A stretch of DNA of 64,000 nt from Nocardia flavorosea NBRC 108225. Lineage in GTDB: Bacteria > Actinomycetota > Actinomycetes > Mycobacteriales > Mycobacteriaceae. The stretch lies in assembly GCF_001613385.1 (NCBI RefSeq), contig NZ_BDCG01000004.1:434001-498000 (forward strand). Reading direction: 5' to 3'. The notes under the pieces were generated by a model, which searched no databases, was not told the DNA's origin, and was given only the letters and a program-made list of their open reading frames with translations. A program made the position numbers and the translations under genes. Positions 44,360 through 55,438 of this stretch are shown here, one piece after another (position 1 is the stretch's first letter; the number at the start of each line of letters is the position of its first letter).

Positions 44360-44474
44360 GCGGCGTAGTCGACGACGTCCTCCGCGGTAGCGACTTCGGC
44401 GACGACGTGCAGGCCTGGTTCGGTTTCGAGTACAGCGCGCGCAGTCCCGCTCGTACTACGGGGTGGTCGTCGGC
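44360..44474 (-). pseudogene. Fragment of a response-regulator receiver domain
   Basis: The minus strand encodes DDHPVVRAGLRA in one frame and, after a shift, VLETEPGLHVVAEVATAEDV...AAAG in the next. Together they match the first 40 or so residues of a NarL/LuxR-type response regulator. The start, phosphorylation Asp and DNA-binding domain are missing. Confidence 0.6.
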
Positions 44475-44695
44475 CGTGGTTTCGACCCCGCCGTCCTCCC
44501 CACACCCGAACTAGACCGGGACGGATTCGGGTCAGCGGCCGTCGGCACCCGCTGGTACGGAGTGGTCGACCGCGTTCTCCGGCCGGTGGCGCCTCCAGCG
44601 CAGCGCCGCCGCCGATTTCTGGTCGGCCGGCCAGATCTGGACCGAATCCGGCGAATCGGCCGCGGCTGCGGGCAAGGGACGGCGGTGGCGATCGT

Positions 44696-44759
44696 GCTCC
44701 GACGCTCCGACGCTCCGACGCTCCGACGCTCCGACGCTCCGACGCTCCGACGCTCCGAC
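44696..44759. repeat. Perfect 8-bp tandem repeat, 8 copies
   Basis: GCTCCGAC is repeated eight times without error. The unit is not a multiple of three. It lies inside a doubtful open frame (44463-44876) where it would encode a repeating RRSDAPTL motif; there is no other support for that gene. A simple-sequence tract like this can gain or lose units by slippage. Confidence 0.95.
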
Positions 44760-45071
44760 GAGACGATCGTCGCGGCGCGGGCCGCTCGCTGCGGGCTGCG
44801 GGCCGGCTGCCGGTCGGGGACTGCCGCTGTGCGGGCGGCTCAGTTACCTGATCGGCCGAGCGGTAAGTGTGAGTAATCCCATGCTCGATCGTGTTATCGA
44901 CGCTGTGGCCTGTCCCTCCACCTGCGCCGGAGCATGAGGCGTCTGCTGTCTCGCGACTTTGTTATGCGCCGGTCAGAGCCCTGGTTTACCATGGGCAACC
45001 ATCTGTTCGTTCTGCCCGGAAGGCGTCATCACCGGGGGATCCGCAATATCGATCGAGGGGATGGCTGGCGC

Positions 45072-46430
45072 ATGGCCGTTGGTCGCAGCAAGCGATTACT
45101 CGCAGTAGCGGGGGCAGTGGGTTGCCTGGCGCTACTCGGGGGGCCGGGATACGCAGCCGCCGAACCGGGCCGCTCGCCCAAGGTGGAGCAGGGGCCGACC
45201 GGAAGTGGTGGCAACGGGGCGACGCCGCCCGGCCACGCCGGTCCGGAATCAGGCCCCAGTGCACCCCTCGGAATTCCCGATCGGCCGAACGAGGGGCCCG
45301 GGGCAGCCGCGCCGGCCCAGGGCGACCGCCCGGGCGCCGGCGTCGGTACCGGCAGTGCGGGCGCACCCGCACCCGCCGATGCGCCGCCCGCGCCGGCCGG
45401 TGTGCCCTCCGCCCAGGAGCCGAGCGGGCCGCCGGGCGCCACCGGGAGCAGTGGTTCGGAATCCGGCGAGGTCGCGCAATGGCAAACTTTGGATATCCCG
45501 GGCCGCGGTAGCTCCACAGCGACCGGTCCGACAGCTGACTCCGCGGCTTCTGCCGCACCCGCGCCCGGCGAGGTTGCCGAACCCGTGGGCCCGATCGGTC
45601 TGGGCACCGCGCTCGGCACGATTCTCGGCACCGGTTCGGCAGCGGTCGGGTCGGCGGCGCTTGCGCCCTTGGCGGTGACCGGCTCCGCGGCCGCGGGAAC
45701 GGGTTCGGCTGCGCTCGGCACCGGTTCCGCCGCAGTGGGTTCTGCCGGCGCCGGTCTGGGGGCCACCGGTTCGGCCGGCCTCGGTACCGGTTCCGCCGCG
45801 CTCGGAACGGGCTCGGCCGCAGTGGGTTCCGCCGGGATCGGCGTGCTGGGTACAGGTTCGGCGGCGCTCGGTTCGGCCGGTGTCGGGGTGCTCGGTACCG
45901 GTTCGGCCGGGCTCGGTTCGGCCGCAGTGGGTTCCGCGGCCACGGGTTCGGCGGCCGCCGGTTCCGCTGCTACCGGTTCGGCCGCCCTGGGGTCGGCCGG
46001 TGTGGGGTCGGCCGCCCCGCTGCTCCTTCTCCTGTTGCCGTTGCCGCCGGTACCGCCGGCTCCGGTCGGGCCGCCGCTGGCATTGCCCGCGCCCGGCGGC
46101 GCCGGTGCGGCCCCCGGCGCACCCAGTGCGGTGGATGTCGCGGTCGGGGCGGGTCTTGCCGCTCCCGCGGCTCCGGCCCCCGCCGCACCCGGTGCTCCGG
46201 CTCCCGCCCCGAGCGCGCCACCAGTGGCCGCCGCACCGCCGAACCACACTGTGCGCCCGACCAGCGCCGAAGGCCTGTTGCCGAAGCCGGAACTGCTGTC
46301 GGTGATCGGTGGGCTCGTCGCCTTGGCCATTGCCGGTGGCGGTTCGGCCGTGATGAGCTATCAGAGCGCCGCGCAGGCCCAGGCGCGTATCGATGCCGCG
46401 CGGTCCGAATTCTTCGGAACGGGTGCGTGA
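45072..46430 (+). CDS. Secreted/anchored GSA-repeat protein, unknown function
   Basis: 452 residues from ATG 45072 (GAGGGG site). Signal peptide at 1-30 (SKRLLAVAGAVGCLALLGG, then GYAAAEP). A Pro/Gly/Ala-rich part follows, then about 30 short repeats of the type G-T-G-S-A-A-[LV]-G-S-A (about 185-310), a hydrophobic Leu/Pro stretch, and a C-terminal membrane segment near 405-430 (LLSVIGGLVALAIAGGGSAVMSY) with a short charged tail. This suggests a cell-envelope protein with an outside repeat domain. Its stop overlaps the ImmA/IrrE gene start (GTGA). No family recognised. Confidence 0.75.
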   Translation: MAVGRSKRLLAVAGAVGCLALLGGPGYAAAEPGRSPKVEQGPTGSGGNGATPPGHAGPESGPSAPLGIPDRPNEGPGAAAPAQGDRPGAGVGTGSAGAPAPADAPPAPAGVPSAQEPSGPPGATGSSGSESGEVAQWQTLDIPGRGSSTATGPTADSAASAAPAPGEVAEPVGPIGLGTALGTILGTGSAAVGSAALAPLAVTGSAAAGTGSAALGTGSAAVGSAGAGLGATGSAGLGTGSAALGTGSAAVGSAGIGVLGTGSAALGSAGVGVLGTGSAGLGSAAVGSAATGSAAAGSAATGSAALGSAGVGSAAPLLLLLLPLPPVPPAPVGPPLALPAPGGAGAAPGAPSAVDVAVGAGLAAPAAPAPAAPGAPAPAPSAPPVAAAPPNHTVRPTSAEGLLPKPELLSVIGGLVALAIAGGGSAVMSYQSAAQAQARIDAARSEFFGTGA

Positions 46431-46948
46431 TCGCGATGACGCAGAGCAAAACACAGAGTGCTCGTGCCTACCGCCGCGTCGCGGCCGCCGTGGATGCGGT
46501 GTGCGCGATCGCCGCCGACGCCGACGCCACCACCTTGGATCAGGTGGTGGACGCGGTGGCCGCCGAGCGCGGCCGGCCGATCGAGATCGCCGATGCCGAT
46601 CTCGGCCCCGGTGTCTGCGGGCAGCGACGGTATTACCCGGCCAAGGACATCATCGTGCTGGCCAGCGCGCTGCCGAGTCGCGACCATACGCTCGCGCACG
46701 AGCTGGGTCATATCGTTTTCGACCACGAGGGTGCCCCGGCCACCGAGGTGACGCTCGAGGTGAGTGACGATCTGATCGCCTACATGCTGAGTCAGCGTGC
46801 ACATCAGACTGCCCTCGAGGACGGCGAGAACGACCAGGCCGAATGGGAGGCCGAAACGTTCGCCGCCATGCTGATGACACGTTTGCGCGTTTTCAACAGC
46901 CGGGGCGCGGGCGTCTCGGTCCTTCGATTCGATGAGGCTCTGGGATGA
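46427..46948 (+). CDS. ImmA/IrrE family metallopeptidase
   Basis: 173 residues from the overlapping GTG 46427; ATG 46436 is an alternative. Zinc-protease motif H91-E-L-G-H95 in HTLAHELGHIVFDHEG and a downstream Glu region (WEAETFAAMLMTRL). ImmA/IrrE proteins cleave or inactivate repressors in phage, mobile-element and stress regulation. It lies between the GSA-repeat protein and the membrane protein and overlaps both, so the three are co-translated. An EspR-like XRE regulator, a possible target, is encoded convergently 250 bases downstream. Confidence 0.9.
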   Translation: MIAMTQSKTQSARAYRRVAAAVDAVCAIAADADATTLDQVVDAVAAERGRPIEIADADLGPGVCGQRRYYPAKDIIVLASALPSRDHTLAHELGHIVFDHEGAPATEVTLEVSDDLIAYMLSQRAHQTALEDGENDQAEWEAETFAAMLMTRLRVFNSRGAGVSVLRFDEALG

Positions 46949-47967
46949 CGTTCTGGTTGACCGCCCTCCTGGTTTGGGTCGCCGCCGGCGCTCGGGTGGG
47001 GCGTGTTCTCGTCAAACCGGCGACCACCGCCCGGGTGGCGATCGTGGTCGCCGTCGCTGCCGTAGCTCTGGCCTGTACCGCGGCGATCCCCGATGTGGGG
47101 CTGTCGATCGACAATCTACTGCCCGGTGGTCTGCCTGGTGGGTTGCTGTCCGAGGGCGTGGTCGTCGGTGCCTGGCTGCTGTTCGCCACCGCGACCTCGG
47201 TGGTCGCCTCCGCGGCCTGGCCGGTGGTTTCGCGCCGGAATCTGCGCCAGATCGCCTGGGGGATATACGGTCTCGGGGTTCTGGCGATTGTCGCCGCGCT
47301 GCTGTGGTCGTTCACTCCCGGCTGGGCCGTCGTCGCGGCCGCGGGGATTTTCATTGTGGTGACCGGGCTGCGCAATCTCAGTTGGACGGCGCTGGGCCGC
47401 GGTATCGCGATATACATCGCCGGAACCGCGCTGGTGATCGGGCTGGCCGCCGGGCAGATCCAGCGCGGGCTCGCCGATGCCCCCGGCGCCGAACCGGGCA
47501 AGCCGACGTGGGCGTGGCCGCTGTGGCAGGTTGCCGCGCTGCTGATTGCGTTCGGTGCGGTGTGGATCGTGGTCGAAATGTGGTTGCGGGCGCGGTTGTT
47601 GCTGCGCCGTGTGCAGAGCCTGCACAAGGTGATGGTGAAGCGGTTCCCGGAGGTGGTCCAGGAGGAAACCGGGACATCTACCCAGCTCAAGGCCTCGGAT
47701 CGGGTGGCGCAGATCATGGACGCGCTGTACCTGCAGTCGGGCGGTGGCGTGGAGATCGCTGCTGCCGGTGACCCCCCGCCGGCGATCGGCCGGCGGGCCG
47801 AACGGGTTGCCGAGTGGGCCAAGCACCCGCTGGGACCGGCGGTGGTGGATGCCCGGTGGATCGCGCCGCCGGAGGGGATCAGCCCGCGCGGTTGGGTGCA
47901 GGCGATTGCCCAGGCCTTCGACGCGCTGCCGGAACAGGCCGCGCAACGGGAGCCTGCTTCGCGCTAG
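46945..47967 (+). CDS. Multi-membrane protein (MAB_1171c-like), unknown function
   Basis: 340 residues. Seven or so membrane segments fill residues 1-215 (for example ARVAIVVAVAAVALACTAAI, GVVVGAWLLFATATSVVASAA, IAIYIAGTALVIGLAAG), and a cytoplasmic helical tail of about 120 residues follows (RARLLLRRVQSLHKVMVKRFPEVV, SDRVAQIMDALYLQ). This plan matches the actinobacterial MAB_1171c/DUF6545 putative transporter family, often found beside ImmA/IrrE and XRE genes. The start overlaps the ImmA/IrrE stop by four bases. Confidence 0.75.
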   Translation: MTFWLTALLVWVAAGARVGRVLVKPATTARVAIVVAVAAVALACTAAIPDVGLSIDNLLPGGLPGGLLSEGVVVGAWLLFATATSVVASAAWPVVSRRNLRQIAWGIYGLGVLAIVAALLWSFTPGWAVVAAAGIFIVVTGLRNLSWTALGRGIAIYIAGTALVIGLAAGQIQRGLADAPGAEPGKPTWAWPLWQVAALLIAFGAVWIVVEMWLRARLLLRRVQSLHKVMVKRFPEVVQEETGTSTQLKASDRVAQIMDALYLQSGGGVEIAAAGDPPPAIGRRAERVAEWAKHPLGPAVVDARWIAPPEGISPRGWVQAIAQAFDALPEQAAQREPASR

Positions 47968-48154
47968 TTGCCCGAGGTATGCGGTACGTCCGTTACGTCA
48001 CTGTGATAACACTTGGGGCGGCTCGCGAATGATGCCGAGTGGTCGGTACTGTGATTATCGGGCACCGCAGATCTCGAGGTTCGACGATACTGCTGCCGTA
48101 GAAATTCTTCTCTGCTCTGCCGCCCGTATGACGGTTACCCCCTGACATGAACGA

Positions 48155-48188
48155 GCACGGTGCGATCCCGATGAGGCTCGCACCGTGC
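48155..48188. terminator. Bidirectional terminator between the membrane protein and EspR-like gene
   Basis: GCACGGTGCGA and TCGCACCGTGC form an 11-bp perfect stem with a 12-base loop, just after the EspR-like stop on the minus strand. Convergent genes lie on both sides. Confidence 0.7.
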
Positions 48189-48200
48189 CTGTTTCCGGTC

Positions 48201-48617
48201 CTATTCCGTTCCGTCCGGAGGAACTTCGGGCAAACCCTCGCTGGCACGCAGTTTCTCCGCCATGGACGTCAGCAGGTTCTGCGACTCCTCGGAGAGGTCG
48301 AAGGCCCGGCTGGACAGCCGACGCAGCCCGTAACCCTGTAGCTGCGCCAGGAGTTCGAGGTCGTGGTCGATCTTCGCGGCGTAGATGTCGTTGAAGAAGT
48401 AGTCGGGCTTGACCTTGAAGAACTTCGCCAGGGCGGCGACCGTCTCATCGGACGGATTCGTCCGCTGGCCCGACCGTAACTGCGACAGATACGGTTTGGA
48501 GATCGGATGACCGGATGCCGTCAGTGCGGCCGCTACCTCTGCATTGGTGTGCGGCTTACGCCCCGGGGGATGCACGGTTTCGAACAGCTTGTTCAGCCGC
48601 GCCGCGAAATCAGCCAT
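48201..48617 (-). CDS. espR: EspR-like XRE nucleoid regulator
   Basis: 138 residues from ATG 48617; a GTG at 48641 would add eight. It follows M. tuberculosis EspR closely by recall: DFAARLNKLFETVHPPGRKPHTNAEVAAALTASGHPISKPYLSQLRSGQRTNPSDETVAALAKFFKVKPDYFFNDIY, then a C-terminal dimerisation helix pair. EspR binds as a dimer of dimers and regulates ESX-1 and cell-wall genes. Here it may control the adjacent envelope genes or the type VII toxin locus at the left end. Upstream is AT-richer DNA that likely holds its promoter. Confidence 0.88.
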   Translation of the reverse strand: MADFAARLNKLFETVHPPGRKPHTNAEVAAALTASGHPISKPYLSQLRSGQRTNPSDETVAALAKFFKVKPDYFFNDIYAAKIDHDLELLAQLQGYGLRRLSSRAFDLSEESQNLLTSMAEKLRASEGLPEVPPDGTE

Positions 48618-48641
48618 TGTGAGCCGCCCAATTCCCTTCAC

Positions 48642-49050
48642 TGTACCAACAGTCGTTATCTCGGATACCTATCATTGATATTAGCGGCTCAGTAACTGAA
48701 AACCTACGCCTGATTCAGGATTTCCTTGAAGCTTCTAGGTTGTATCCGGTGAAGTGGACCGTGGTATCGCGTTTGCGGGTTACCCCGCACGGAACTTGTG
48801 GGCCGGTAATACTGCCAGGTAGCCGCCCCTCCGGGGGGTGTTCCCGGGTGGATGGCGAGTAGCCTTCGGATTGCTGATGCCCCTTCTGAGGCACTGTATA
48901 GCGATTTGTGTGGCGTGCGACACGTCTGCTCAACGGTGAGATGAACGTTCAACCTACGTGTGGAAATTACGGAGATCCGGGGCTCGTGCCTGTGAAGGGG
49001 CACTAACACCCCGGATCCGCCGGATCATCGCCGGTGAATTCGGCGTAGCG
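48642..49050. other. Intergenic region, promoter of espR-like gene
   Basis: About 400 bases between divergent ends of the EspR-like and fadA5 genes. Bases 48640-48700 are AT-richer (GATATTAGCGGCTCAGTAACTG) and probably contain the espR-like promoter. The remainder has no supported gene; short frames lack ribosome-binding sites. No operator is recognised. Confidence 0.5.
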
Positions 49051-51629
<2,579 letters not shown>

Positions 51630-51647
51630 GCGCCGCGGTATAAGCCT

Positions 51648-51680
51648 CCGGCCCCGGGTACCGCTGGTGTCCGGGGCCGG
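51648..51680 (+). terminator. First hairpin after cyp125
   Basis: CCGGCCCCGG and CCGGGGCCGG make a perfect 10-bp stem with a 13-base loop about 20 bases after the cyp125 stop. No T-run. Confidence 0.6.
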
Positions 51681-51736
51681 CCCGTAACCGGAATCGAGTG
51701 TGCGCCGCGCCGTTGTGGCGGCGGCGCGGCCCACAG

Positions 51737-51769
51737 TTCGGCCCCGCATCCTCCGGGTGCGGGGCCGAA
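51737..51769. terminator. Second hairpin in the cyp125-WYL interval
   Basis: TTCGGCCCCGCA and TGCGGGGCCGAA form a perfect 12-bp stem, followed by ACTTTC. It looks like a bidirectional terminator. Confidence 0.65.
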
Positions 51770-51780
51770 ACTTTCAGAGG

Positions 51781-52092
51781 GCGCCGGGCGTTCAGCAGTT
51801 CACGAACGGGCCACGAATTGGTGACCATGCCGATCTTCGGGACGTAGTTGCGGCCCTGCCGCGCGCCGCGTTCCGTGCCCGGTGACGTTCGGGCAGTACC
51901 GGCGAACTGGATTGGGTCGAACCACGTGACGGTCCACCGCGCTATGGGCGAGCCCGGAGCAACCACGAGCCGGTCCCGCACTCCCGAGGGGAGCGGGACC
52001 GAAGCTCTATCAAGGGTCGGCGACTGCAGGCTCCTGCACTCTGGATCGGCGGACCTGCCAGCGTTACTTCGCTCGCGTCGATCCCGGTCGAC
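51781..52092. other. Gap before the WYL gene with a third hairpin
   Basis: About 310 bases. CGGTCCCGC (51971-51979) and GCGGGACCG (51993-52001) form a 9-bp stem that may terminate the leftward WYL gene. Between 51780 and 51960 the minus strand has an open frame (IARWTVTWFDPIQFAGTART, then GRNYVPKIGMVTNSW) that could be a gene remnant bounded by terminators, but no family is recognised. Confidence 0.45.
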
Positions 52093-53094
52093 CTAACCGG
52101 CTCCCGCGGCGCGTCCGGCCCGGCGGGAGAGCTCCGCGAACGCCGCACGCAGCTCCGGCGGGCCGATCACCTCGATCTCGGTGTCGAAACGGGCCAACGT
52201 TGCCGCGAGGGCGGCCCAGGACCAGGACCCCGCCGTGAGCCTGGTCCGGGCGGTGCCGAGTTGCTCGACGACTCCGTCGCCGGCGAACGGGGCAACTTTC
52301 GCTATGGGCAGGTCGAGGATCACTTCGCCGCGGCAGGGCCAGCTATCCGTGGCTTCAGAACCCTTGAACCGCGCCGAAAGAAACGTGGCGACATCGCCGC
52401 CCGGTACTTCCCGGCGCGCGAATCGTGGGCCGTTCGGGACTCGAGGTGTCATCCGGTCGGCGCGGAAGGTCCGCCAATCGCCGCGGTCGGGGTCCCAGCC
52501 GACGACGTGCCAGCGTCCGGCTCGCACCACCAAATGGTGGGGTTGCACCCGGCGGGGTGCGCGCGGCTCGGCGGCCTCGGGTTGTCCCGGTGAACGGTAG
52601 TCGAACCGCAGCTCCTCGCCCGCTCGGATGGCGGCGCTCAGCGTGAGCAGGAGCCCGGTATCGATCTGAGGATCGGTGCCGCGTCCGGCCGCGCTGATCC
52701 GCAGGGCATCGACACGCTGGCGCAATCGCGCCGGCAGCACCTGCCGCACCGTGGCCAGGGCCCGCGCGGCTGCCTCTTCGATACCCGTGCCCGTCCCGGC
52801 GGCGATCCGCAGCGCCACGGCCAGCGCGACCGCCTGCTCCTCGTCGAACAGCAGTGGCGGCATCTGCGTACCCGCTTCGAGCCGGTAGCCGCCGTCGGGG
52901 CCCTTCACCGCTTGGACGGGGTAACCCAGCTCGCGCAGCCTGTCGATATCGCGGCGCACGGTCCGCTCGCTGACGCGTAGCCGCTGGGCGAGCAGACCGC
53001 CCGGCCAATCCCGGCGGGCCTGCAGCAGGGACAGCAGCGACAGCAGCCGGCCGGAGGTCGTCGTCGAAGAGGCTGTCGGCATGGTTTCGACCAT
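52093..53094 (-). CDS. WYL-domain transcriptional regulator (DeoR/YafY type)
   Basis: About 333 residues from ATG 53094; ATG 53082 is equally possible. N-terminal winged helix: GRLLSLLSLLQARRDWPGGLLAQRLRVSERTVRRDIDRLRELGYPVQAVKGPDGGYRL. WYL domain (about 155-245) with ELRFDYRSPG and HHLVVRAGRWHVVGWDPDRGDWRTFRADRM, then a WCX-type C-terminal domain. Such regulators sense ligands and control adjacent genes. Divergent from the VOC-AKR pair, which is its likely target. Confidence 0.9.
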   Translation of the reverse strand: MVETMPTASSTTTSGRLLSLLSLLQARRDWPGGLLAQRLRVSERTVRRDIDRLRELGYPVQAVKGPDGGYRLEAGTQMPPLLFDEEQAVALAVALRIAAGTGTGIEEAAARALATVRQVLPARLRQRVDALRISAAGRGTDPQIDTGLLLTLSAAIRAGEELRFDYRSPGQPEAAEPRAPRRVQPHHLVVRAGRWHVVGWDPDRGDWRTFRADRMTPRVPNGPRFARREVPGGDVATFLSARFKGSEATDSWPCRGEVILDLPIAKVAPFAGDGVVEQLGTARTRLTAGSWSWAALAATLARFDTEIEVIGPPELRAAFAELSRRAGRAAGAG

Positions 53095-53196
53095 GCCATA
53101 AGAAGCGGACGTTCCCTGACCGGTACTACCGGCATCGTCGTTCTTGTCGCCGGAAGCCTCCGGCACCAGGAACTACTCGCGAAGGACCGGAACACC

Positions 53197-53664
53197 ATGT
53201 CGCTCAAAGCTGTCGCCCACCTGAACTTTCACGGCCAGGCCCGGGCAGCCCTGGAGTTCTATCAGTCGGTGTTCGGCGGGCAGCTCACCGTCGCCACCTA
53301 TGCCGACTTCGGAATGCCCGCCGAGCTCCCCGGCGCCGGCCACATCGTGTTCGGCCAGGTCGTGGCCGATAACGGCTTCCAGGTCATGGCCTACGACGTG
53401 CCCGGCCCGCACGCGCCGGCCGATCCGGGCGCACCCACCACCCGTCGTGAGAACGGCACCACTATCACCGAGGAGCCGTTCTTCCTCTCGGTCCGTGGCG
53501 AGAGCATCGACGAGGTCACGCCCTTGTGGGAGGGGCTCGCCGAGGGCGCGACCGTGATCGAGGAGTTCGGTCCCGCGCAGTGGGCGCCCGCCTTCGGAAT
53601 GCTCGCCGACCGCTTCGGCGTCACCTGGATCGTCGACGTCGCGGCCGAATCCACCCGGTCCTGA
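53197..53664 (+). CDS. VOC family protein (PhnB-like)
   Basis: 155 residues with paired beta-alpha-beta-beta-beta units: VAHLNFHGQARAALEFYQSVFGGQLTVATYADFG and PFFLSVRGESIDEVTPLWEGLAEGATVIEEFGPAQWAPAFGMLADRFGVTWIVDVA. This is the glyoxalase/bleomycin-resistance, PhnB-type fold; the function of such stand-alone members is usually unknown. First gene opposite the WYL regulator, which probably controls it. Confidence 0.88.
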   Translation: MSLKAVAHLNFHGQARAALEFYQSVFGGQLTVATYADFGMPAELPGAGHIVFGQVVADNGFQVMAYDVPGPHAPADPGAPTTRRENGTTITEEPFFLSVRGESIDEVTPLWEGLAEGATVIEEFGPAQWAPAFGMLADRFGVTWIVDVAAESTRS

Positions 53665-53724
53665 TCATCGCCGCAAGGAGTGCGGCCGGTCGCGGCCGCA
53701 CTCCGCTACCGTCGCAGGAGAACC

Positions 53725-54768
53725 ATGCAAATCCGCCCGCTCGGCCGGACCGGCATCCAGGTCAGCGCTTATGCCCTGGGCACGATGATGTTCGGACCAT
53801 ACGGCAACCCCGATGCCGACGACTGCGTGCGCATCGTCCATCGCGCCCTCGACGGCGGCATCAACTTCATCGATACCGCCGACGTCTACGGCGGTGACGG
53901 TATCTCCGAGACGATCCTCGGCAAGGCCCTGCGCGGCCGCCGCGACGATGTCGTGCTGGCCACGAAGTTCAACGGGCCCATGGGGTCGGACCCCAACCGG
54001 CGCGGCAACTCCCGCCGGTGGATCGTATCCGCGGTCGAGGGGTCGCTACGCCGCCTGGGCGTCGACCACATCGACCTCTACCAAGCTCACCACCCTGAAC
54101 CCGGCACCGATATCGAGGAAACTCTCAGCGCCCTGACCGACCTGCTGCGCGCGGGCAAGATACGGGCGATCGGCCATTCCAACCTGCCCGCGTCGGAGAT
54201 CATCGAAGCTCAGTGGGTGGCCGAACGGCGAGGCCTGGCACGCTTCCGCTCCGAACAACCGCACTACTCGATTCTCAACCGCGGGATCGAACGCGAGATT
54301 CTGCCGGTCTGCGAGCGCTACGGGCTGGGTGTCCTGGTGTGGAGCCCCCTCGCGATGGGCCTGCTCGCCGGGCGTCTCCGCAAGGGCAGCACGGAAACGG
54401 CGTCGGCCGGGCGACTGCACTGGGCACCGCGGCATATGACCGACGAACGCAAGCTCGACGCCGTCGAAGCAGTCGCCCGGATCGCAGAACAGGCCGGGCT
54501 GTCGCTGCCCCACCTCGCCCTGGGGTTCGTGACCGCCCACCCGGCGGTTACTTCGGCGATCATCGGTCCGCGCACGCCCGAACAGCTCGATGACCTGCTT
54601 GCGGGAGCCGGTACGCTCCTCGACGACGGCCTGCTCGACCATATCGACGAGATCGTCCCGCCGGGAACCGACACCGGACCGGTCGATATCGCCTACGTTC
54701 CACCGACGCTCCGGCGCCGCCGGGCGGCACCGGCGAAGACGCCATCGATGCACTCGGGATCGACCTGA
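53725..54768 (+). CDS. Aldo/keto reductase
   Basis: 347 residues from ATG 53725 (GCAGGAG site). AKR barrel: Asp in GINFIDTADVYGGDGISETILG, Tyr in that segment, Lys in VVLATKFNGPMG, His in HIDLYQAHHPEP, and the NADPH loop near the end (SAIIGPRTPEQLDDLLAGA). It belongs to the YakC/L-glyceraldehyde-3-P reductase-like group of actinobacteria. 60 bases after the VOC gene and probably in the same unit. Substrate unknown. The Arg-rich end is normal. Confidence 0.9.
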   Translation: MQIRPLGRTGIQVSAYALGTMMFGPYGNPDADDCVRIVHRALDGGINFIDTADVYGGDGISETILGKALRGRRDDVVLATKFNGPMGSDPNRRGNSRRWIVSAVEGSLRRLGVDHIDLYQAHHPEPGTDIEETLSALTDLLRAGKIRAIGHSNLPASEIIEAQWVAERRGLARFRSEQPHYSILNRGIEREILPVCERYGLGVLVWSPLAMGLLAGRLRKGSTETASAGRLHWAPRHMTDERKLDAVEAVARIAEQAGLSLPHLALGFVTAHPAVTSAIIGPRTPEQLDDLLAGAGTLLDDGLLDHIDEIVPPGTDTGPVDIAYVPPTLRRRRAAPAKTPSMHSGST

Positions 54769-54872
54769 CCGACCGTCCGAAGCCGTACGACGATAAGTAG
54801 TGAGCGGCTGCGGATTCAGTCGTCCGGCGGCGTCCGGGGCACTGCAATCGGGCGGGAACCTCGGGCGAACGC

Positions 54873-54914
54873 GAAGCGGCCCCGCACGCCCGAGAAAGTG
54901 TGCGGGGCCGCTTC
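54873..54914. terminator. Strong bidirectional terminator
   Basis: GAAGCGGCCCCGCAC and GTGCGGGGCCGCTTC form a perfect 15-bp stem with a 12-base loop between the convergent AKR and NTF2-like genes. Confidence 0.8.
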
Positions 54915-54966
54915 GGTGGAGAAGCTGATCGGCAGGCGGGCTGTGAGGGGGCAACCCGGAAGCCGA

Positions 54967-55383
54967 TCAGCCGATCGGGGTGGCCGTGGCCATCGCGCGA
55001 TCTACTTCCCAGAACGCGCGCAGCGCCAGGATCTTCCCGGCGTCGTCCACCTTGTAAGTGAAAACACCTTCGGCGTCGATGCGGTGTCCGCCGATGGTGC
55101 TGCGGATCGTGCCGGTGAACGCGACCTCCGCGCCACAGGCGAAGGAATCACCGAACAGGAACTCGATCGAATCGGTGCCGGCGATCGCCTTGTCCCAGAA
55201 CGCCGAAATCGCCTCCGGGCCACGGTGTCCCTTGCCCTCGGGGTCGAAACCGGAGGGGCCGATCGGGTCCTCCACGATCCCGTCCGGCGCGAACAGCGCG
55301 AGCCAGGCGTCCTTGTCCCGGGCGCGTACAGCGGCCTGTGAGGCCAGTCCGGCCGTCCGTGCGGGATGTTCGTCGCTGCTCAT
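54967..55383 (-). CDS. NTF2/SnoaL-like fold protein (ketosteroid isomerase-like)
   Basis: 138 residues of the NTF2-like cone fold: GLASQAAVRARDKDAWLALFAPDGIVEDPIGPSGFDPEGKGHRGPEAISAFWDKAI and a final RAFWEVDRAM. Limonene-hydratase/ketosteroid isomerase-type members often act on steroids. It is the last gene of the five-gene operon starting at 59574, and lies under KstR-like control by inference. A good GAGGAAAA site precedes the ATG. Isomerase residues cannot be assigned with confidence. Confidence 0.82.
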   Translation of the reverse strand: MSSDEHPARTAGLASQAAVRARDKDAWLALFAPDGIVEDPIGPSGFDPEGKGHRGPEAISAFWDKAIAGTDSIEFLFGDSFACGAEVAFTGTIRSTIGGHRIDAEGVFTYKVDDAGKILALRAFWEVDRAMATATPIG

Positions 55384-55438
55384 GGGTTTTCCTCTCGGCG
55401 AGCCTGTGCTGCCGCCACCCCAGCGGTGGCGGCAACGC

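Noticed and set aside
44696..44759. CRISPR or protein-repeat gene
   Set aside because: Pure 8-bp tandem repeat; the frame through it (44463-44876) has no ribosome-binding site or recognised domain.
48704..49009. Small minus-strand gene between espR-like and fadA5
   Set aside because: No ribosome-binding site or recognisable motif in the product.
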